Shown: piece after piece, positions 37,466 through 46,599 of the stretch | Position numbering within the stretch: position 1 is the first letter of the stretch | Layout of the letters: every line of letters starts with the position of its first letter | Origin: Candidatus Mycobacterium methanotrophicum | Lineage (GTDB): Bacteria; Actinomycetota; Actinomycetes; Mycobacteriales; Mycobacteriaceae | DNA length: 64,000 nt | Direction: 5' to 3' | Assembly (NCBI RefSeq): GCF_023515995.1 | Contig: NZ_CP097320.1 | Span: 2,232,001-2,296,000, forward strand | Program-made: the position numbers and the translations under genes | The notes under the pieces: generated by a model | Databases searched by the model: none | Told to the model about the DNA's origin: nothing | The model's input: the letters and a program-made list of their open reading frames with translations, nothing else

Positions 37466-38611
37466 CTATGCGATGTTCTCGGAGCCGCCGCACTCGTCGC
37501 CGACGCTCGCCGCCCCGAGCGTGCTGAGCATGCCGACTGCGGCGCGCCGCCAGGTGAACATCTCGGCACGGCGCCGGGCGGAGACCCGCCGGTGCTCCTC
37601 TGGTCTGCTGACGACCGCGCTGACCGCTTGTGCGATGGCCGCGGGATCGTTGTCGGCCAAGACACCACTGTCCGCGGTGATGATTTCGCCCAGCGCCGAG
37701 GTGCGGGAAACCACGGCTGGGGTCCCGCACGCCAGCGATTCCAGCGCGGCCAGACCGAATGTTTCGTGCGGCCCTGGCGCGAGCGCGACGTCAGCCGAAG
37801 CCAGCAGCGCGGCCACGGCATGCCGATCGGAAACGAAACCGGTGAAATCGATCGGCAATCGCGCGGCCTGCCGTTGCAACCTGGCGCGCAACGGGCCGTC
37901 GCCCATGACGACGAGGCGGGCATCGACACCGGCGGCACACAGTTCGGCAACCGCATCGATGCTGCGGTCGGCCCGTTTTTCGACCGACAGCCGGCCGCAG
38001 TGCACCAGCAGGATCTGCGCATGCGTGGCCCAGCGCTGACGTATCAGCGCGGAGCGCCGGCATGGGTGGAAGGTTTCCAGGTCCACGCCCAGTGGGATGG
38101 TGACGGTATTCGTTGCGCCGATGCGATCGAATTCTTCGCGGGCAAACCCGGTGGTGCATACCACGGTGTCGTAGTTGTCCGCGGTGCGCCGGTTCGCGAA
38201 GTCAGCGAACGCTCTCGCGGTTCGACGCGGAAGTACCTGGCCCGCAAGGCGATCAAGGCGCTCATGAGAGATCATCACGGTGGTGGCGCAGTTTTGCCGA
38301 CCCCAGTGGCCCAGTGACCTCAGTGTCAGCCGGTCAGAGACCTCCAGGGTGTCTGGTCGCAGTGCTTCCAGTAGTGATCGCACCGGTCCCGGCAGCACCG
38401 CGCGGTAGCCGCCTGTCAGGGGAATTAGCTTGGCGGGCACGGTGATTCGAACTACGCCCGTGGACAGTCGAGTCTGTGCGGCGTGCGGACCCGGGACGAT
38501 CAAAAACACCTCGTGGCCCGCGGCGTAGTATTCCGCGCCCAGCCGGTCGACGGCGGTGCGAAGGCCGCCGGAGCGAGGTCCGTAGAAGTTGGCGACCTGA
38601 GCGACACGCAT
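37466..38611 (-). CDS. GT4-family glycosyltransferase
   Basis: A 381-residue GT-B glycosyltransferase. The N-terminal domain begins MRVAQVANFYGPRSGGLRTA with the glycine-rich acceptor loop, and the C-terminal nucleotide-sugar domain carries LLVHCGRLSVEKRADRSIDA, VVMGDGPLRARL and the E-x7-E motif in ETFGLAALESLACGTP. GT4 enzymes in mycobacteria transfer mannose or glucose to lipids and glycans. The substrate cannot be told from sequence; a mannosyltransferase role in envelope glycolipids is an inference. The ATG at 38611 starts the Rossmann strand directly. Confidence 0.9.
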   Translation of the reverse strand: MRVAQVANFYGPRSGGLRTAVDRLGAEYYAAGHEVFLIVPGPHAAQTRLSTGVVRITVPAKLIPLTGGYRAVLPGPVRSLLEALRPDTLEVSDRLTLRSLGHWGRQNCATTVMISHERLDRLAGQVLPRRTARAFADFANRRTADNYDTVVCTTGFAREEFDRIGATNTVTIPLGVDLETFHPCRRSALIRQRWATHAQILLVHCGRLSVEKRADRSIDAVAELCAAGVDARLVVMGDGPLRARLQRQAARLPIDFTGFVSDRHAVAALLASADVALAPGPHETFGLAALESLACGTPAVVSRTSALGEIITADSGVLADNDPAAIAQAVSAVVSRPEEHRRVSARRRAEMFTWRRAAVGMLSTLGAASVGDECGGSENIA

Positions 38612-39132
38612 ACTCCTCAGCAGAACCGCTGCTCGTGTGCGGTCAACGAGCTCACATCGACGGTTGGTTGAACAAGCCATGAACTCCGAGGACCCTAGAG
38701 GCCGATAAGCGTCCTCACGCGGCGATCGGCCGGGGGTGGAAGAGCCTGATCTCGCGTGGTGTGCAGCTGGCGCGGTATTGCGTGGGCGGACCCGTGAACT
38801 CGACCGTGCATTCGGGGTGCGCCGGCCGGGCTCGTCAGCGCGCGTTCCATCAGCGCCTCATCGAGTCGCAGCCGCCGGCCGCGGATGATTCTGCCGCCGA
38901 AAGGACACGGGTTGACGCTACCTAATGTCGCCTAGGCCAATGAACCCTTTGACGATTCGTCGCCGATAAGATCGCGTTGAGTGGAAATCGCTGAGCGGAC
39001 TCTAAAATTGGCTTCATTCCTCCGTATTGCCCGCCGAAGCGCGCGGTAGGGTGACATACGCGAGTTCCGATCGGCAAAGTCGTAGGCCTATCACGATCGC
39101 GGTGATCAGTTTCGGTGACGGCGAGAATGGGG
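38612..39132. other. Mostly non-coding region with a gene tail
   Basis: About 520 bases without an intact gene. On the minus strand a short reading (CTVEFTGPPTQYRASCTPRE, stop near 38715, preceded in another frame by GGRIIRGRRLRLDEALMERA) looks like the C-terminal end of a degraded protein, but I cannot assign it. Confidence 0.35.
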
Positions 39133-39828
39133 ATGAAGATGCGCCATTTGACGGCCGCCTTGGCCGTTGCCGGCGTCTGCATTCTCGGCGCCGGTTGCGG
39201 TGTCGATAGCAACCAAGCGAATGTCAAATCGACGACGACCAAGACATCGCTGATTCCCCGCCCGGTGGTTGAGCGGGAGCTGGATGCGTTGCTGCTTACC
39301 CCGGAACAGATCAACCCCATGATGGGCGCCAACGGCCTGGCGGTCACCAAAAGGCACGACGCGATGTCTGACGACAGCGCCACGATGCAGCCCATAGAAT
39401 GCCTGGCCATCGACGGCGCCGCGCAGGCCCAGGTCTATGCCAATAGCGGGTTCACCGCCGTGCGTGACCGGGCACTCAACGATGGCGATAACTTCACCCA
39501 TTACGTCGAGGAAGCGGTGGTGCTGTTCCCCACCGCCAAACAGGCCGGCCTGTTCTTGATCGCGTCGACTTTACGTTGGCCCGCCTGCCACAGCTACACC
39601 CACACCCAGACCGGAACACAATGGACCGTCGGGCCGATATCGGATGCCAACGGCGCACTGAGCACGATTGCGACGCAAGAGAATGCCAGGGCCGGCGGTT
39701 GGGCCTGCGGTCGGGCGCTAGCGGTCAGAAACAACGTCATCGTCGATGTCAACACCTGCAGTCCCGACCCGAAGAACTCGGCCGTCGACATTGCCAACCA
39801 GATCGCCGCCAAAGTCTCGACACGGTAA
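39133..39828 (+). CDS. Lipoprotein with PknH-like sensor domain
   Basis: A 231-residue exported protein. The signal peptide ends in ILGAGC, giving a lipid-modified cysteine near residue 22. The mature domain resembles the extracellular PknH-type sensor domain shared by several mycobacterial Lpp/Lpq lipoproteins, with four spaced cysteines (IECLAI, PACHSYT, GWACGRA, VNTCSPD) likely forming two disulfides. ATG at 39127 is an alternative start two codons upstream. Anchored outside the membrane, ligand unknown. Confidence 0.85.
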   Translation: MKMRHLTAALAVAGVCILGAGCGVDSNQANVKSTTTKTSLIPRPVVERELDALLLTPEQINPMMGANGLAVTKRHDAMSDDSATMQPIECLAIDGAAQAQVYANSGFTAVRDRALNDGDNFTHYVEEAVVLFPTAKQAGLFLIASTLRWPACHSYTHTQTGTQWTVGPISDANGALSTIATQENARAGGWACGRALAVRNNVIVDVNTCSPDPKNSAVDIANQIAAKVSTR

Positions 39829-39845
39829 GGCTTTTCGCCTCGTCA

Positions 39846-40110
39846 CTCGGTGCCGGCGGGATCGAGCAGTCGCACCTCCTCGAGGTCCATCACCGACTGC
39901 AGCTCGCGCAGCACGATGTCGTCGATCCGATTTTTGTCGCGCAGCTCGACGGTGGCGCGGCGCTTGTGATCGAGCACGCCAAGGCGCACCCGGCGCAGCA
40001 GATCGCTTCGCTCGGCTACCTCATTCGTGCCCTCGGCGCGGCCACCGGCTCGATGAGTGCCGCGTGCTCTTCATATTCGTTGTGCAGACGCCTCAGTAGA
40101 TCATCGGAGG
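39846..40110 (-). pseudogene. Na+/H+ antiporter C-terminal remnant
   Basis: Only the cytoplasmic C-terminal tail of a CPA1-type cation/proton antiporter remains. One frame ends DDLLRRLHNEYEEHAALIEP, and after a shift the next reads RSDLLRRVRLGVLDHKRRAT to ELQSVMDLEEVRLLDPAGTE and a stop at about 39846. No membrane helices are left. The assignment rests on the tail pattern only. Confidence 0.55.
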
Positions 40111-40245
40111 CCAACCTCACCGGCGACTACCGGCAGGGTTTCGAGAGCGGCCTGAGAACCGCGGCAGCGGGCCAGTTGCAATTCGTCAGCGTGACTTACG
40201 TCTTCGGGCATCCGGGCCCCAGGACTCCCGATATAGTGGGATCGT

Positions 40246-40545
40246 TTATGCGGTGTCGTGACCTTTGACGCTGTATTTGATCTTGAGGTCGGCGCCGGGG
40301 TAGCGGGTCTCGGTGGCGGTGAGTTCATTGCAAGGGCCGGCGATGGCGCGGCTGCGGCGGGCCGCGGTCGCGGGGTCGAGCCGCAGGTTCAAGGTGTCGC
40401 CGGTGATGCGGATGTCGCCGGGCAGCCGCATCGCTTCACGCAGCAGGGCGCGGGCTTCGTCGGCCGCGCGGGAGTAAGTGCTCACGCAACCGACGCCTCG
40501 ATCCGGGCCACCACAGGCACCCATTTCCTCGGACGCCACCGACAC
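40246..40545 (-). pseudogene. Possible transposase C-terminal fragment
   Basis: A reading of up to 99 residues whose C-terminal part (RSRAIAGPCNELTATETRYP then DLKIKYSVKGHDTA) resembles the last domain of mycobacterial transposase-like proteins. There is no catalytic core. It overlaps antisense with the Thr/Pro-rich tail at 40478. Weak call. Confidence 0.4.
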
Positions 40546-40765
40546 TCAGGCCCCGGCGACCGGTGCGCCGTCGTCGACGGAGTCGGACACCGGGACACCG
40601 CCGCCGACAAGCACAACCACCCAAGCGCCGACGACGACCACGCGAGCGCCTACGGCCACGACTAGCTCAGCGCCCACAACCACACAGGTGCCGGTGCAGC
40701 CGCCGTTTGGAGAATTCCCCCGCGGTCCGCGCTTCTTCCCGCAACCGCAACCTGGCTCCGGATAA
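40478..40765 (+). pseudogene. Thr/Pro-rich tail of a truncated envelope protein
   Basis: The frame encodes an extreme Thr/Pro/Ala-rich stretch (TTTTRAPTATTSSAPTTTQV) ending in PRGPRFFPQPQPGSG. Such tails are found at the end of mycobacterial surface proteins, for example the proline-rich Rv2264c located near the mscR locus in M. tuberculosis, on the matching strand. No start region or folded domain is present, so I treat it as a leftover 3' end. Confidence 0.45.
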
Positions 40766-40771
40766 CCGGGA

Positions 40772-41011
40772 TCAGGCGTTTCCTTGTTCGCCTTCCTGTT
40801 GCTTGTCCTTGCCGAACTTGGGGTTGCCCTCGTCGTCGATCCAGTCGTTGATCGCGGTGCCCGTGATTGTCCTGCCGGTGCCGGGCAATACGGCTGTTTC
40901 GCGGTCCTGGTAAGCTTCCGCCATCCGGTGGACCGCTTCCTTCCCTTCCTCGCTCAGTTCGGGCGTGTCGGAGGAAGTCTTCTTTTCTTTGTCGGTGTCT
41001 TCGCTGCTCAT
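40772..41011 (-). CDS. Small acidic conserved hypothetical protein
   Basis: A 79-residue, strongly charged, Glu/Asp/Lys-rich protein (MSSEDTDKEKKTSSDTPELS) with a short conserved-looking centre GKEAVHRMAEAYQDRETAVL and a hydrophilic tail. Probably intrinsically disordered. It is a small protein type seen across mycobacteria; function unknown. Confidence 0.65.
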   Translation of the reverse strand: MSSEDTDKEKKTSSDTPELSEEGKEAVHRMAEAYQDRETAVLPGTGRTITGTAINDWIDDEGNPKFGKDKQQEGEQGNA

Positions 41012-41246
41012 GAACCCATCCGTCCTAACGGGACCGTAGGCCTGCCGATGGCACTATCCGAGCGGACGACTACCCGCCTATGCGATCGGCCCAAACGGCG
41101 CGGCTAGCCCGAAGTTGCTCGGAGATGTCCCACAGCCGGCGGCAATCGGCGTCGACGACCGGTAGTTTTCCGCCGCTCAGCGTGCGTGTTTATCCACGAC
41201 ACGCCGGGCGGGGCTGGCATTCTGCGCACGCTCGCCACAAAGGGAC

Positions 41247-41870
41247 TTAGTGGCCTCGGGCTACCCATTCGTCGTAGTGAACGATCTCGTCGCCGATGCT
41301 GGTGGTATCGCCGTGGCCGGTGTAGACGACGGTGTCTCCGGGAAGCGTGCCGAGGCGCCCCGAGATCGACTCCAGGATCGTCGGGAAGTCGGAAAACGAG
41401 CGTCCGGTGGCCCCGGGGCCGCCGGAAAACAACGTGTCTCCGCTGAACACCGCGCCCAGGTCGGGCGCGTACCAGCACACCGAGCCGGGGGAGTGCCCCG
41501 GGGTGTGCAGTGCTCGCAGCTCAATGCCGGCGACCCGCAGCGTGTCGCCGGCGGATACCGTCCGAAAGTCGTCGTCCGGGTGGGTCATCCGCCATAGCAT
41601 GTCATCGGCGGGATGCAGCAGCACCGGCGCGTCGAACGTCTTGCCGAGCTCGGGGGCGACGGTCACATGGTCGTTGTGCCCGTGGGTGCACACCACCGCC
41701 ACCACATTGCGCCCGCCGACAGCGGCCACGATCGGCGCTGCCGTGTGCGCGGCGTCGAAGACCACTATATCGCTGTCATCACCGACGACCCAGACGTTGT
41801 TGTCGACTTCCCAACTGCCGCCATCGAGTTCGAAAGTGCCATGAGTGACCACGCGCTCGATGGCCGGCAT
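41247..41870 (-). CDS. Metallo-beta-lactamase-fold hydrolase (Rv2260-like)
   Basis: A 207-residue MBL-fold enzyme with the metal motif THGHNDH, the later metal-binding HTPGHSPGS and GDTLF, and a terminal YTGHGD. Family members of this glyoxalase-II-like group hydrolyse thioesters or related bonds. The start overlaps the mscR stop by one base, and the same pairing exists in M. tuberculosis. Together with MscR, which acts on mycothiol conjugates, a role in hydrolysing mycothiol thioesters or sulfinamide products is plausible but inferred. Confidence 0.9.
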   Translation of the reverse strand: MPAIERVVTHGTFELDGGSWEVDNNVWVVGDDSDIVVFDAAHTAAPIVAAVGGRNVVAVVCTHGHNDHVTVAPELGKTFDAPVLLHPADDMLWRMTHPDDDFRTVSAGDTLRVAGIELRALHTPGHSPGSVCWYAPDLGAVFSGDTLFSGGPGATGRSFSDFPTILESISGRLGTLPGDTVVYTGHGDTTSIGDEIVHYDEWVARGH

Positions 41871-42955
41871 TACAGTATCACCACCGAGCGCAGCACGTCG
41901 CCGTCGTGCATTTTGCGGAATGCCTTCTCGACATCACCGAGGCCGATGCGTTCAGACACGAACTTCTCCAGCGGCAACCGGCCCTGCAGATACAGCTCGA
42001 TCAGGGTGGGGAAGTCCCGTTCGGGCAGACAGTCGCCATACCACGACGACTTCAATGCGCCGCCGTGCGAGAAGAAGTCGAGCAGCGGCATGTCGATGCG
42101 CATGTCTGGTGTCGGAACACCCACCAGCACAACGGTTCCCGCAAGGTCACGGGCATAGAAGGCCTGCTTCCACGTTTCTGGTCGGCCAACCGTGTCGATC
42201 ATGACATCGGCACCGAACCCGTCTGTGAGATCCTGGACTGCCTTGACCACATCGAGGTCACGGGCGTTGACGGTGTGGGTGGCGCCGAACTTGCGGGCCC
42301 AATCCAGTTTGGTGTTGTCGGTGTCGATGGCGATGATCCTTCTCGCGCCGACCAGCGCTGCCCCGGCGATCGCGGCATCGCCGACGCCGCCGCAGCCGAT
42401 CACCGCAACCGTGTCGCCGCGGCTGACCGCGCCGGTGTTGACGGCTGCGCCCAGCCCTGCCATCACTCCGCAGCCCAGCAGGCCGGCCACTGCCGGGTCG
42501 GCCGCGGCGTCGACCTTGGTGCACTGGCCGGCGTGCACCAGCGTCTTGTCGGCGAACGCCCCGATTCCCAGCGCCGGCGTCAGCTCGGTGCCGTCGCTGA
42601 GCGTCATCTTCTGCTCGGCGTGCAACGAGTCGAAGCAGTACTGTGGGCGGCCACGTTTGCATGCGCGGCACTGACCACACACCGCCCGCCAATTCAGGAT
42701 GACGAAGTCGCCGGGTTCGACGCTAGTGACGCCGGGGCCTACCTTTTCGACGGTGCCCGCGGCCTCGTGGCCGAGCAGAAATGGATAGTTGTCGGTGATG
42801 CCGCCGTCGTGGTAGGTCAGGTCGGTGTGGCATACCCCGCACGCGGTGATGTCGACGACGACCTCGGCTGGGCCGGGGGCGGGGATCACGATGTCCACCG
42901 TTTGGACTGGTTTGCCCTTTTCCCGTGAAATCACGCCGCGCACCGTCTGATCCAT
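41870..42955 (-). CDS. mscR: S-nitrosomycothiol reductase / mycothiol-dependent formaldehyde dehydrogenase
   Basis: A 361-residue zinc-dependent alcohol dehydrogenase family member. Catalytic zinc ligand region [10 protein letters not shown], structural zinc cluster [15 protein letters not shown] and the NAD-binding [10 protein letters not shown] are all present. The sequence corresponds closely to M. tuberculosis MscR (Rv2259), which reduces S-nitrosomycothiol and oxidises formaldehyde-mycothiol adducts, protecting against nitric oxide and formaldehyde. It leads a two-gene operon with the MBL hydrolase. Confidence 0.95.
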   Translation of the reverse strand: MDQTVRGVISREKGKPVQTVDIVIPAPGPAEVVVDITACGVCHTDLTYHDGGITDNYPFLLGHEAAGTVEKVGPGVTSVEPGDFVILNWRAVCGQCRACKRGRPQYCFDSLHAEQKMTLSDGTELTPALGIGAFADKTLVHAGQCTKVDAAADPAVAGLLGCGVMAGLGAAVNTGAVSRGDTVAVIGCGGVGDAAIAGAALVGARRIIAIDTDNTKLDWARKFGATHTVNARDLDVVKAVQDLTDGFGADVMIDTVGRPETWKQAFYARDLAGTVVLVGVPTPDMRIDMPLLDFFSHGGALKSSWYGDCLPERDFPTLIELYLQGRLPLEKFVSERIGLGDVEKAFRKMHDGDVLRSVVIL

Positions 42956-42993
42956 GCGCTATAACCTACTCTACGGGCTAGGCTGCTTGCGCG

Positions 42994-43818
42994 ATGGCTC
43001 CACTCGACATCCTCCACGACTGGCCGGTTCCGGCGGTGGCCGCCGCGGTGGTCGGACCATCGGGGCTGCTGGCGAGCCATGGGGACACCGGCCGGCGGTT
43101 CGCGCTGGCGTCGGTGACCAAGCTTCTGGTCGGGCGAGCGGCGCAGATCGCGATCGAAGAAGGCGCCGTCGACTTGGACACCGCCGCCGGGCCGCCCGGA
43201 TCGACCGTGCGGCATCTGCTGGCCCACGCCTCGGGGTTGGCGATGCACTCCAACGAGACGCTGGCCAAGCCTGGTGCCCGTCGTATCTACTCCAACTACG
43301 GCTTCGCGGTGTTGGCGCAGACGGTGCAAAAGGCAGCCGGGATCGAGTTCGGTCGCTACCTCACCGAGGCGGTGTTCGATCCGCTGGGAATGACCAACAG
43401 CCGGCTGGACGGCGGCGCGCAGGCCGCCGGTTTCGGGGTGACCTCGACGGTGGCGGACTTGGCGGCGTTCACCGCTGACCTGCTGAATCCGACGATGGTG
43501 TCGACGCAGATGCATGCCCAGGCGATCGCCGTGCAGTTCCCCGGCCTGAACGGGGTATTGCCCGGATACGGCCAGCAGCGGCCGAATGACTGGGGGCTGG
43601 GCTTCGAGATCAAGGACTCCAAGACACCGCATTGGACCGGCGGTAAAAACTCGGCGCGAACATTCGGCCATTTCGGCCAATCGGGCTCGTTGATCTGGGC
43701 AGATCCGGATGCCAAGCTGGCGCTGGTGGTGCTCACCAACCGCGATTTCGGTGCGTGGGCGCTGCCGCTGTGGCCGGCCTTGGCTGACGCCGTGATATCC
43801 GAGTGGCTAGCGGACTAG
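42994..43818 (+). CDS. Beta-lactamase-related serine hydrolase (Rv2257c-like)
   Basis: A 274-residue serine hydrolase of the class C beta-lactamase/penicillin-binding-protein-like fold. The nucleophile motif SxxK is ASVTKL near residue 40, the tyrosine motif is YSNYG, and the HFGQSGS stretch near the C-terminus fills the third active-site position. No signal peptide is evident. It is transcribed divergently from mscR, 38 bases away. Probably an esterase or peptidase; the substrate is unknown. Confidence 0.88.
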   Translation: MAPLDILHDWPVPAVAAAVVGPSGLLASHGDTGRRFALASVTKLLVGRAAQIAIEEGAVDLDTAAGPPGSTVRHLLAHASGLAMHSNETLAKPGARRIYSNYGFAVLAQTVQKAAGIEFGRYLTEAVFDPLGMTNSRLDGGAQAAGFGVTSTVADLAAFTADLLNPTMVSTQMHAQAIAVQFPGLNGVLPGYGQQRPNDWGLGFEIKDSKTPHWTGGKNSARTFGHFGQSGSLIWADPDAKLALVVLTNRDFGAWALPLWPALADAVISEWLAD

Positions 43819-43949
43819 CGCAACAGGGGTCTCACGAGGCACAATAGACACGCAAGACACAATATTATCTGCATTGTCGAGACCATTTTGCTCGTCGGGT
43901 TCACAGGTCGTTGGGGAAGACGTCCCTTGTGGAGCCGAAGGAGCAGCAG

Positions 43950-44462
43950 ATGCGTGCGTCGAACCAGTTTGCCGACGTGACAACCGGCGTGGTGTACATC
44001 CACGCCTCGCCCGCCGCGGTGTGTCCGCATGTCGAGTGGGCGTTGTCGTCGACCCTGGGCGTCAGTCCCAATCTGAAGTGGACCCCACAACCGGCGATGC
44101 CCGGGCAGTTGCGCGCGGTGACCAATTGGGTCGGCCCAGTGGGCACCGGCGCCAGGTTGGCCAATGCCTTGCGTTCCTGGTCGGTGCTGCGGTTCGAAGT
44201 CACCGAGGATCCCAGTCCGGGCGTCGACGGGCAGCGGTTCAGCCACACACCTCAGCTGGGACTGTGGAGCGGGGCGATGAGCGCCAACGGCGACGTGATG
44301 ATCGGCGAGATGAGGCTGCGGGCGATGATGGCCGACGGCGCCGACGTGCTGGCCGCCGAGCTGGATGAGGCGCTGGGCACCGCGTGGGATGAGGCGTTGG
44401 AGGTCTATCGCGACGGCGGTGACGCCGCCGAGGTGTCTTGGCTCAGCCGCGGCGTCGGCTAG
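43950..44462 (+). CDS. DUF3145 family protein (Rv2256c-like)
   Basis: A 170-residue conserved actinobacterial protein. ATG at 43950 lies behind GAAGGAGCAG, a good site. The sequence shows the family pattern (VYIHASPAAVCPHVEWALSS; FEVTEDPSPGVDGQRFSHTP) and is soluble. Function unknown. Its stop overlaps the stop of the degraded gene on the opposite strand. Confidence 0.9.
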   Translation: MRASNQFADVTTGVVYIHASPAAVCPHVEWALSSTLGVSPNLKWTPQPAMPGQLRAVTNWVGPVGTGARLANALRSWSVLRFEVTEDPSPGVDGQRFSHTPQLGLWSGAMSANGDVMIGEMRLRAMMADGADVLAAELDEALGTAWDEALEVYRDGGDAAEVSWLSRGVG

Positions 44463-44657
44463 GTCTCCCCGCTGTGGGCCGGCCGCAAGATCTGCAGCGC
44501 GCTGGAGACCGCCGAGATCTCAGCGGGCAGAGCGCAGGCAAGTCGCCGTCGGCGTAGGCGTTGATGCCCTGTGAGTCCACGTCGACGGATGTAGCGCGCG
44601 CCGTTGTCACCGCGTCAAGATCGATATGGCTGCCTTTGTAGACGGTGGGGAACAGGC
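44459..44657 (-). pseudogene. Diacylglycerol/lipid kinase C-terminal remnant
   Basis: The last about 60 residues of a DAGK-type lipid kinase: FPTVYKGSHIDLDAVTTARA and INAYADGDLPA correspond to the family's C-terminal strand with the ADG(E/D) motif. After a frameshift near 44530, EISAVSSALQILRPAHSGET leads to the stop. The catalytic N-terminal domain is gone. In M. tuberculosis a lipid kinase gene (Rv2252) lies in the same neighbourhood. Confidence 0.7.
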
Positions 44658-45016
44658 GAATCAGCCGGTGCGGGGAAGCGGTCGCGCGGCACTGGTCGAA
44701 CGGGTGGTCGCGGTGGCCGAACGCCTGCGCCACGACGAGCTGGTGATGGCGGTGCTGCGCTCGGAGTCGGCGCTGGTCTACATCGCCCAGCGGCTCGGCC
44801 GCAGTCAGCAGATGCTGATCGACGCGCTCGCCGACAATCTGCGTGCGGCCCAACGCGACGGCAGTGTGCGACCGGGCGACCCGCAACCAGCTCGCCGCGA
44901 TGGTGCTGCTGATCACCCAATCGACGATTCAGTCCGCCGAGATCGTCCGCCCGATCCTGGACGCCGGTGCGCTGGCCGGTGAACTCGCCTACTCGCTGAA
45001 CGGATACTTGTCGTGA
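44655..45016 (+). pseudogene. TetR-family regulator remnant upstream of glpD
   Basis: Only the middle and C-terminal part remains (RAALVERVVAVAERLRHDEL, YIAQRLGRSQQMLIDALADN). A frameshift near 44880 is needed to reach AMVLLITQSTIQSAEIVRPI and the natural stop, which overlaps the glpD start. The DNA-binding domain is missing. M. tuberculosis carries an intact TetR gene in this position (Rv2250c). Confidence 0.75.
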
Positions 45017-46548
45017 ACTCGACTGCCCTCAACGGGGCCCGCCGCACTGGCGAGCTGACCGCGCTGGCCGACGGCGAACCGACTGACGTCGTCGTCATCG
45101 GCGGCGGCATCACCGGCACCGGCATCGCGTTGGACGCGGCATCCCGAGGACTGCGTGTGGCATTGGTGGAAAAGCGCGACCTCGCATTCGGCACCAGCCG
45201 GTGGAGCTCCAAGCTGGTACACGGCGGCTTGCGTTATCTGGCAAGCGGCAACGTCGGCATCGCCCGGCGCAGCGCCACCGAACGCGGAATCCTGATGACG
45301 CGCAACGCTCCGCATCTGGTTCGGGCTATGCCCCAACTAGTCCCGTTATTGCAGTCGATGGGACGGATGGAGCGGGCGTTGGTGCGAGCCGGCTTTGTGG
45401 CCGGCGACGTGTTGCGTAAGACGGCGGGCACACCGGCGTCCATTTTGCCGGGCTCTAGCCGCATTTCGGCAGCGCGTGTCGCCGAGATGGCACCGGCCGT
45501 GAGGCGCGACGGACTCGACGGTGGGCTACTCGCCTACGACGGGCAACTGATCGACGACGCCCGGCTGGTCGCCGCCGTCGCGCGTACCGCCGCCCAGCAC
45601 GGGGCCCGAATACTGACCTACGCGGCCGCATCCGAGGTAACCGGCACCTCGCTGCGACTGACCGACCAGCGCAGCGGCGAATCGTCCGACATGTCGGCCC
45701 GCGCCGTCATCAACGCCACCGGGGTGTGGGCAGGCGAGATCGACCCGTCGCTGAAGCTACGTCCCAGCCGCGGCACCCACCTGGTCTTCGATGCCGCAGT
45801 CCTCGGCAATCCCACAGCGGCGCTGACGATTCCGATACCCGGCGAGCTCAACCGTTTCGTGTTCGCAATGCCCGAGCAGCTGGGGCGGGTCTACCTTGGC
45901 CTGACCGACGAAGAAGCGCCCGGGCCGATTCCTGAGGTGCCACAGCCGACGTCGGCCGAGGTGCAGTTCTTGCTCGACGTCGTCAACACCGCGCTGGCTA
46001 TCACGCTGGAGGGTGCCGACGTGATCGGTGCCTATGCCGGGCTGCGGCCGCTGATCGACACCGGAGCCGGCCGCGCCGCGGACGTCTCACGCAGCCATGC
46101 CGTCCTCGAGTCACCCTCCGGGGTGATCAGCGTGGTCGGCGGCAAGCTGACCGAGTACCGGCACATGGCCCAGGACGTCCTGGACCGGGCAATCGAACTG
46201 CGTGCTCTGGACGCCGGCGAGTGCCGGACCCGCAACCTGCCATTGGTCGGCGCGTCGGCAAATCCGGGGTCAAGCGTGGCGCCGATGGCTGGCTTGCCGG
46301 AGTCGCTGGTGCTGCGTTACGGGGCTGAGGCGGCCAACGTCATCGCCGCTGCCAAATGCGGGCGCCCGGCCGACCCCGTGGCCGACGGGATCGACGTGAT
46401 CAGGGCGGAGTTCGAATACGCCATCACCCATGAGGGCGCGCTGACCACCGACGACATCGTGGATCGTCGCACCCGGATCGGTTTGGTCGCCGCCGACCGC
46501 GAACGGGTCGTCGACGCGGCTGCGGAGTTTGTGAGGTGCTTCGGCTGA
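45013..46548 (+). CDS. glpD: FAD-dependent glycerol-3-phosphate dehydrogenase
   Basis: A 511-residue membrane-associated flavoenzyme that oxidises glycerol-3-phosphate to dihydroxyacetone phosphate and passes electrons to the quinone pool. The FAD-binding GGGITGTGIALDAASRG and the family segment SSKLVHGGLRYL are present, and the C-terminal DAO_C domain is complete. GTG at 45013 overlaps the stop of the broken TetR gene. Orthologue of GlpD1 (Rv2249c). Loss of the regulator may have made expression constitutive (inference). Confidence 0.95.
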   Translation: MNSTALNGARRTGELTALADGEPTDVVVIGGGITGTGIALDAASRGLRVALVEKRDLAFGTSRWSSKLVHGGLRYLASGNVGIARRSATERGILMTRNAPHLVRAMPQLVPLLQSMGRMERALVRAGFVAGDVLRKTAGTPASILPGSSRISAARVAEMAPAVRRDGLDGGLLAYDGQLIDDARLVAAVARTAAQHGARILTYAAASEVTGTSLRLTDQRSGESSDMSARAVINATGVWAGEIDPSLKLRPSRGTHLVFDAAVLGNPTAALTIPIPGELNRFVFAMPEQLGRVYLGLTDEEAPGPIPEVPQPTSAEVQFLLDVVNTALAITLEGADVIGAYAGLRPLIDTGAGRAADVSRSHAVLESPSGVISVVGGKLTEYRHMAQDVLDRAIELRALDAGECRTRNLPLVGASANPGSSVAPMAGLPESLVLRYGAEAANVIAAAKCGRPADPVADGIDVIRAEFEYAITHEGALTTDDIVDRRTRIGLVAADRERVVDAAAEFVRCFG

Positions 46549-46567
46549 GGCGGACGGATACCATGGA

Positions 46568-46582
46568 ACGGAACTAATCCGT
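46568..46582. promoter_or_regulatory. Candidate TetR operator upstream of the tetR gene
   Basis: ACGGAACTAATCCGT shares its first 12 bases with the palindrome at 47266 and is itself a 5-5-5 palindrome (ACGGA, spacer, TCCGT). It lies 18 bases upstream of the TetR start codon, as expected for autorepression. Confidence 0.65.
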
Positions 46583-46599
46583 ATCGGCTAGGGGACACG

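Noticed and set aside
38715..38885. Possible short conserved protein on the minus strand
   Set aside because: The readable residues are split over two frames with no start; only listed as a likely gene tail.
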